From positions 1-33,598 of the forward strand of contig CCNB01000018.1 in NCBI GenBank assembly GCA_000824785.1: a DNA stretch of 33,598 nucleotides, read 5' to 3'. Position numbers and translations under genes: made by a program. Position 1 is the stretch's first letter, and every line of letters starts with the position of its first letter. Below the pieces are notes generated by a model. The model was not told where the DNA came from and made no database searches. It saw only the letters and a program-made list of their open reading frames with translations. The stretch comes from Mesorhizobium plurifarium. GTDB taxonomy: Bacteria > Pseudomonadota > Alphaproteobacteria > Rhizobiales > Rhizobiaceae. Shown piece after piece: positions 31,502 to 33,598 of this stretch.

Positions 31502-32463
31502 GCACCGAGGCGATCCCCGCCGAAAAATCCAAGCGCAATTTCAACGCGCTCTTCGGCCTGACCCTGCTTGGCCTTCTTCTGCTGATGTGGATCGTGCTGG
31601 CTGTCGCCACGCCGTCCTTCGCCACGGCGCTCAACATCACCAATCTTCTGCGCCAGGGCTCGTTGATCGCCATCTTGGCCGTCGGCCAGACCTTCGTCAT
31701 CATCACCGGCGGCATCGACCTGTCGGTCGGCGCGGTGGTCGGCTTCACCACGGTGGTCGTCGCGCTTTTGATCAATGCCGGCTGGCCGATCTGGGCGGCG
31801 GTGCTGGCGACCTTGCTGGTCGGCGTCGCCATCGGCCTGTTCCATGGTTTCGGCATCGTCAAGATGGGCCTGCCGCCCTTCATCATCACCCTGGCCACCA
31901 TGACCTCGCTGCGCGGCATCGGCCTTCTGATGACCAACGGCAATTCGATCTCGATCAACAGCGACCCGTTCCAGGCATTCTCCCGTGGTTCGTTGTTCGG
32001 CATACCCTATCTGTTCTGGATGGTGATCCTGGTCGCCATCCCGTCCTACATCTTCCTGCACCACACGCGCTGGGGCCGCTACCTGTTCTCGGTCGGCTCC
32101 AACGCCGAGGCCGCCCGCTTGTCGGGCGTCAACGTGCCGCGCACCATCTTCATGGCCTATATCCTGTCCGGCCTGCTGGCCGCCTTCGTCGGCGTGCTCT
32201 TGGCCTCGCGCATCGGCATCGGCAACCCGACACAGGGTGACACCTATGAGCTGCAGGCCATCGCCTCGTCGGTCATCGGCGGCACCTCGCTGTTCGGCGC
32301 CATCGGCTCCGTGCATGGACCGCTGATCGGCTCCTTCATCCTGTCGACGATCAACAACGGCGCCAACCTGCTCAACGTCAACACCTTCTGGCAGCGCGTC
32401 ATCACCGGCCTGCTGATCATTGTCATCGTCTACTTCGACGGCCTGCGCCGCCGGGGCAAATGA
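31498..32463 (+). CDS. CUT2 sugar ABC transporter permease (RbsC-like)
   Basis: A 321-residue inner-membrane permease of the BPD_transp_2 family with about eight to ten helices. Recognisable segments are GQTFVIITGGIDLSVGAVVGF, FIITLATMTSLRGIG, YLFSVGSNAEAARLSGVNV and VIGGTSLFGAIGSVHGPLIGSFI, all typical of RbsC/XylH. The ATG at 31498-31500 overlaps the ATPase stop by 4 bp and has GGAGG seven bases upstream. An intrinsic terminator follows 17 bp after its stop. Confidence 0.95.
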   Translation: MSTEAIPAEKSKRNFNALFGLTLLGLLLLMWIVLAVATPSFATALNITNLLRQGSLIAILAVGQTFVIITGGIDLSVGAVVGFTTVVVALLINAGWPIWAAVLATLLVGVAIGLFHGFGIVKMGLPPFIITLATMTSLRGIGLLMTNGNSISINSDPFQAFSRGSLFGIPYLFWMVILVAIPSYIFLHHTRWGRYLFSVGSNAEAARLSGVNVPRTIFMAYILSGLLAAFVGVLLASRIGIGNPTQGDTYELQAIASSVIGGTSLFGAIGSVHGPLIGSFILSTINNGANLLNVNTFWQRVITGLLIIVIVYFDGLRRRGK

Positions 32464-32480
32464 CTCCTCCCTGAAACTCC

Positions 32481-32517
32481 GCGCCGGCCCCGCATGCCGA
32501 GGCCGGCGCTCCTTTTT
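32481..32517 (+). terminator. Intrinsic terminator after the CUT2 permease
   Basis: GCGCCGGCC (32481-32489) pairs with GGCCGGCGC (32501-32509) around an 11-nt loop, then TCCTTTTT. It is the best U-tailed terminator on the plus strand here, yet the dehydrogenase starts 17 bp later, so the dehydrogenase gets readthrough transcripts or has its own promoter. Confidence 0.78.
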
Positions 32518-32533
32518 GAACACTGGATCTGCC

Positions 32534-33550
32534 ATGAAAGCCGTCGTCTGCCGCTCGCCCGGCGAGCTTGTCCTCGAAGACCGCGCCGACCCAGGGGCGC
32601 CTCCGCCCGGCTGGGCGCGTGTCGCTGTCAGCCATGTCGGCATCTGCGGCACCGACTATCACATCTTCGAAGGCAAGCACCCTTTCCTGGCCTATCCGCG
32701 CATCATGGGCCATGAGGTTTCGGGCACCATCGTCGATAAGGGGGATGGCGTCGATCTTGCGGTCGGCGAGCCGGTCATCATCAACCCCTATATTTCATGC
32801 GGCAAATGCATCGCCTGCCGGCACGGCAAACCGAATTGCTGCGTCAAGATCGAGGTGCTCGGCGTCCACCGCGATGGCGCCATGTGCGACGAGATCCTGG
32901 CGCCGGCCCAGAACCTTTATCCCGCGAACGGCCTCTCGCTGGCCGATGCCGCTGCGGTGGAGTTCCTGGCGATCGGCGCGCATGCGGTGCGCCGATCGCT
33001 GGGGCAGCCTGGCCAGCGCACGCTGGTCATCGGCGCCGGCCCGATCGGCCTCGGCACGGCGATCTTCGCGCGCATCGCCGGGCTGGATGTCAGCCTGCTC
33101 GACATGAGCGGCGAGCGCCTCGATTTCGCCGAAATGCAGCTCGGCTTTGCTCCGCTGGACAGCTCGAAGGCGACAGCCGACGAACTGGTGCGGCAGGCGA
33201 CCGGCGGCGAAGGGTTCGACCTCGTGTTCGACGCGACTGGCAACACGGCGTCGGTGCAATCCGCCTTCGCTCATGTCGCGCATGGCGGCACGCTGGTGCT
33301 GGTCAGCGTCGTCAAAGACGATATTACCTTCTCCGACCCCGAATTCCACAAGCGCGAGATGACGCTGGTCGGCAGCCGCAACGCGCTGAAGGCCGATTTC
33401 GAGCATGTTGCGGCCTCGATCCGCAACGGCGCCGTGCCGTTGAACAAGCTCGTCACCCACCGCACCACGCTCGCCGGAACGCCGCGCGACCTGGCGCGAT
33501 GGACGCATGAGAAGTCGGGGCTGATAAAGGCGGTGATCGAGGTGGGGTGA
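32534..33550 (+). CDS. Zinc-binding dehydrogenase, L-galactonate/L-gulonate 5-dehydrogenase-like
   Basis: A 338-residue medium-chain alcohol dehydrogenase. Catalytic zinc ligands are Cys38 (VGICGTDYH) and His60/Glu61 (MGHEVSG); the structural zinc site is Cys89, 92, 95 and 103 (CGKCIACRHGKPNCC). The NAD site is LVIGAGPIGLG. Segments INPYISCGKC, NCCVKIEVLGVHRDG and FSDPEFHKREMTLVGSRNA closely resemble E. coli YjjN (LgoD), which oxidises L-galactonate to tagaturonate. That would fit with a UxaA-type dehydratase, but the tagaturonate reductase is not in the window. The start at 32534 follows an intrinsic terminator; its ribosome binding site is weak (CTGGATC). The last 48 bp of the window show no gene. 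Confidence 0.9.
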   Translation: MKAVVCRSPGELVLEDRADPGAPPPGWARVAVSHVGICGTDYHIFEGKHPFLAYPRIMGHEVSGTIVDKGDGVDLAVGEPVIINPYISCGKCIACRHGKPNCCVKIEVLGVHRDGAMCDEILAPAQNLYPANGLSLADAAAVEFLAIGAHAVRRSLGQPGQRTLVIGAGPIGLGTAIFARIAGLDVSLLDMSGERLDFAEMQLGFAPLDSSKATADELVRQATGGEGFDLVFDATGNTASVQSAFAHVAHGGTLVLVSVVKDDITFSDPEFHKREMTLVGSRNALKADFEHVAASIRNGAVPLNKLVTHRTTLAGTPRDLARWTHEKSGLIKAVIEVG

Positions 33551-33598
33551 GGCGCCGGTTCCTTAGCGCGGAAATGCCGGCGGGACAGCACCCCCTCT

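Noticed and set aside
1..33598. CRISPR arrays, tRNA or rRNA genes, transposases, phage genes, toxin-antitoxin or defence systems
   Set aside because: I looked for these on both strands and saw nothing that supports any of them. The repeats found are isolated palindromes, not regular spaced arrays.

Overview
The window looks like chromosomal DNA of a GC-rich alphaproteobacterium of the Rhizobiales, most likely Mesorhizobium or a close relative. This rests on general features: an NrnC-type nanoRNase, rhizobial-style sugar ABC operons, Zur of the rhizobial type, and several intergenic palindromic repeats of the kind scattered through Mesorhizobium genomes. I could not search a database. Genes are densely packed. 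I see no tRNA, rRNA, CRISPR array, insertion sequence or phage gene.

Region 1 (1-7096, minus strand) is housekeeping. It holds a class A penicillin-binding protein cut by the left edge, an AT3/SGNH acyltransferase with a 48-residue membrane protein just before it, a 67-residue conserved protein, the nanoRNase nrnC and an M20 dipeptidase. An inverted repeat buries the nrnC ribosome binding site. The M20-polA gap contains a strong small-RNA candidate: three hairpins with C-rich loops ending in an intrinsic terminator.

Region 2 (7186-11489) holds polA, a LysE-family exporter coupled to it, and the Fur-family regulator zur, with short rhizobial repeat elements between them.

Region 3 (11631-20402) is a sugar uptake and oxidation locus. 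A divergent LacI-family regulator faces a CUT1 ABC operon made of binding protein, two permeases and ATPase. The operon continues into a TIM-barrel isomerase, a Gfo/Idh/MocA dehydrogenase and an aldo/keto reductase. Two matching LacI-type operators sit on the two divergent promoters, which suggests joint repression and autoregulation.

Region 4 (20475-22383) holds 6-phosphogluconate dehydrogenase (gnd) flanked by two large imperfect palindromes.

Region 5 (22377-25625, minus) is a copper operon: a small exported Cys/His protein, PCuAC, YcnI (DUF1775) and a CopC-CopD fusion. These are all periplasmic or inner-membrane copper-handling proteins.

Region 6 (25782-33550) is a sugar-acid locus. A GntR-type regulator that appears to carry two winged-helix segments diverges from a UxaA/GarD-family dehydratase. 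A CUT2 (ribose-type) ABC transporter and a zinc dehydrogenase resembling L-galactonate/L-gulonate 5-dehydrogenases follow. A motif TGTTTTTT-N3-GATAAA occurs before both the dehydratase and the transporter and may be the regulator's site. The substrate is unknown.

The most novel-looking items are the small-RNA candidate, the nrnC leader hairpin, the tandem-HTH regulator with its shared motif, and the palindromic repeat family. I see no clear new multi-gene defence or mobile system.
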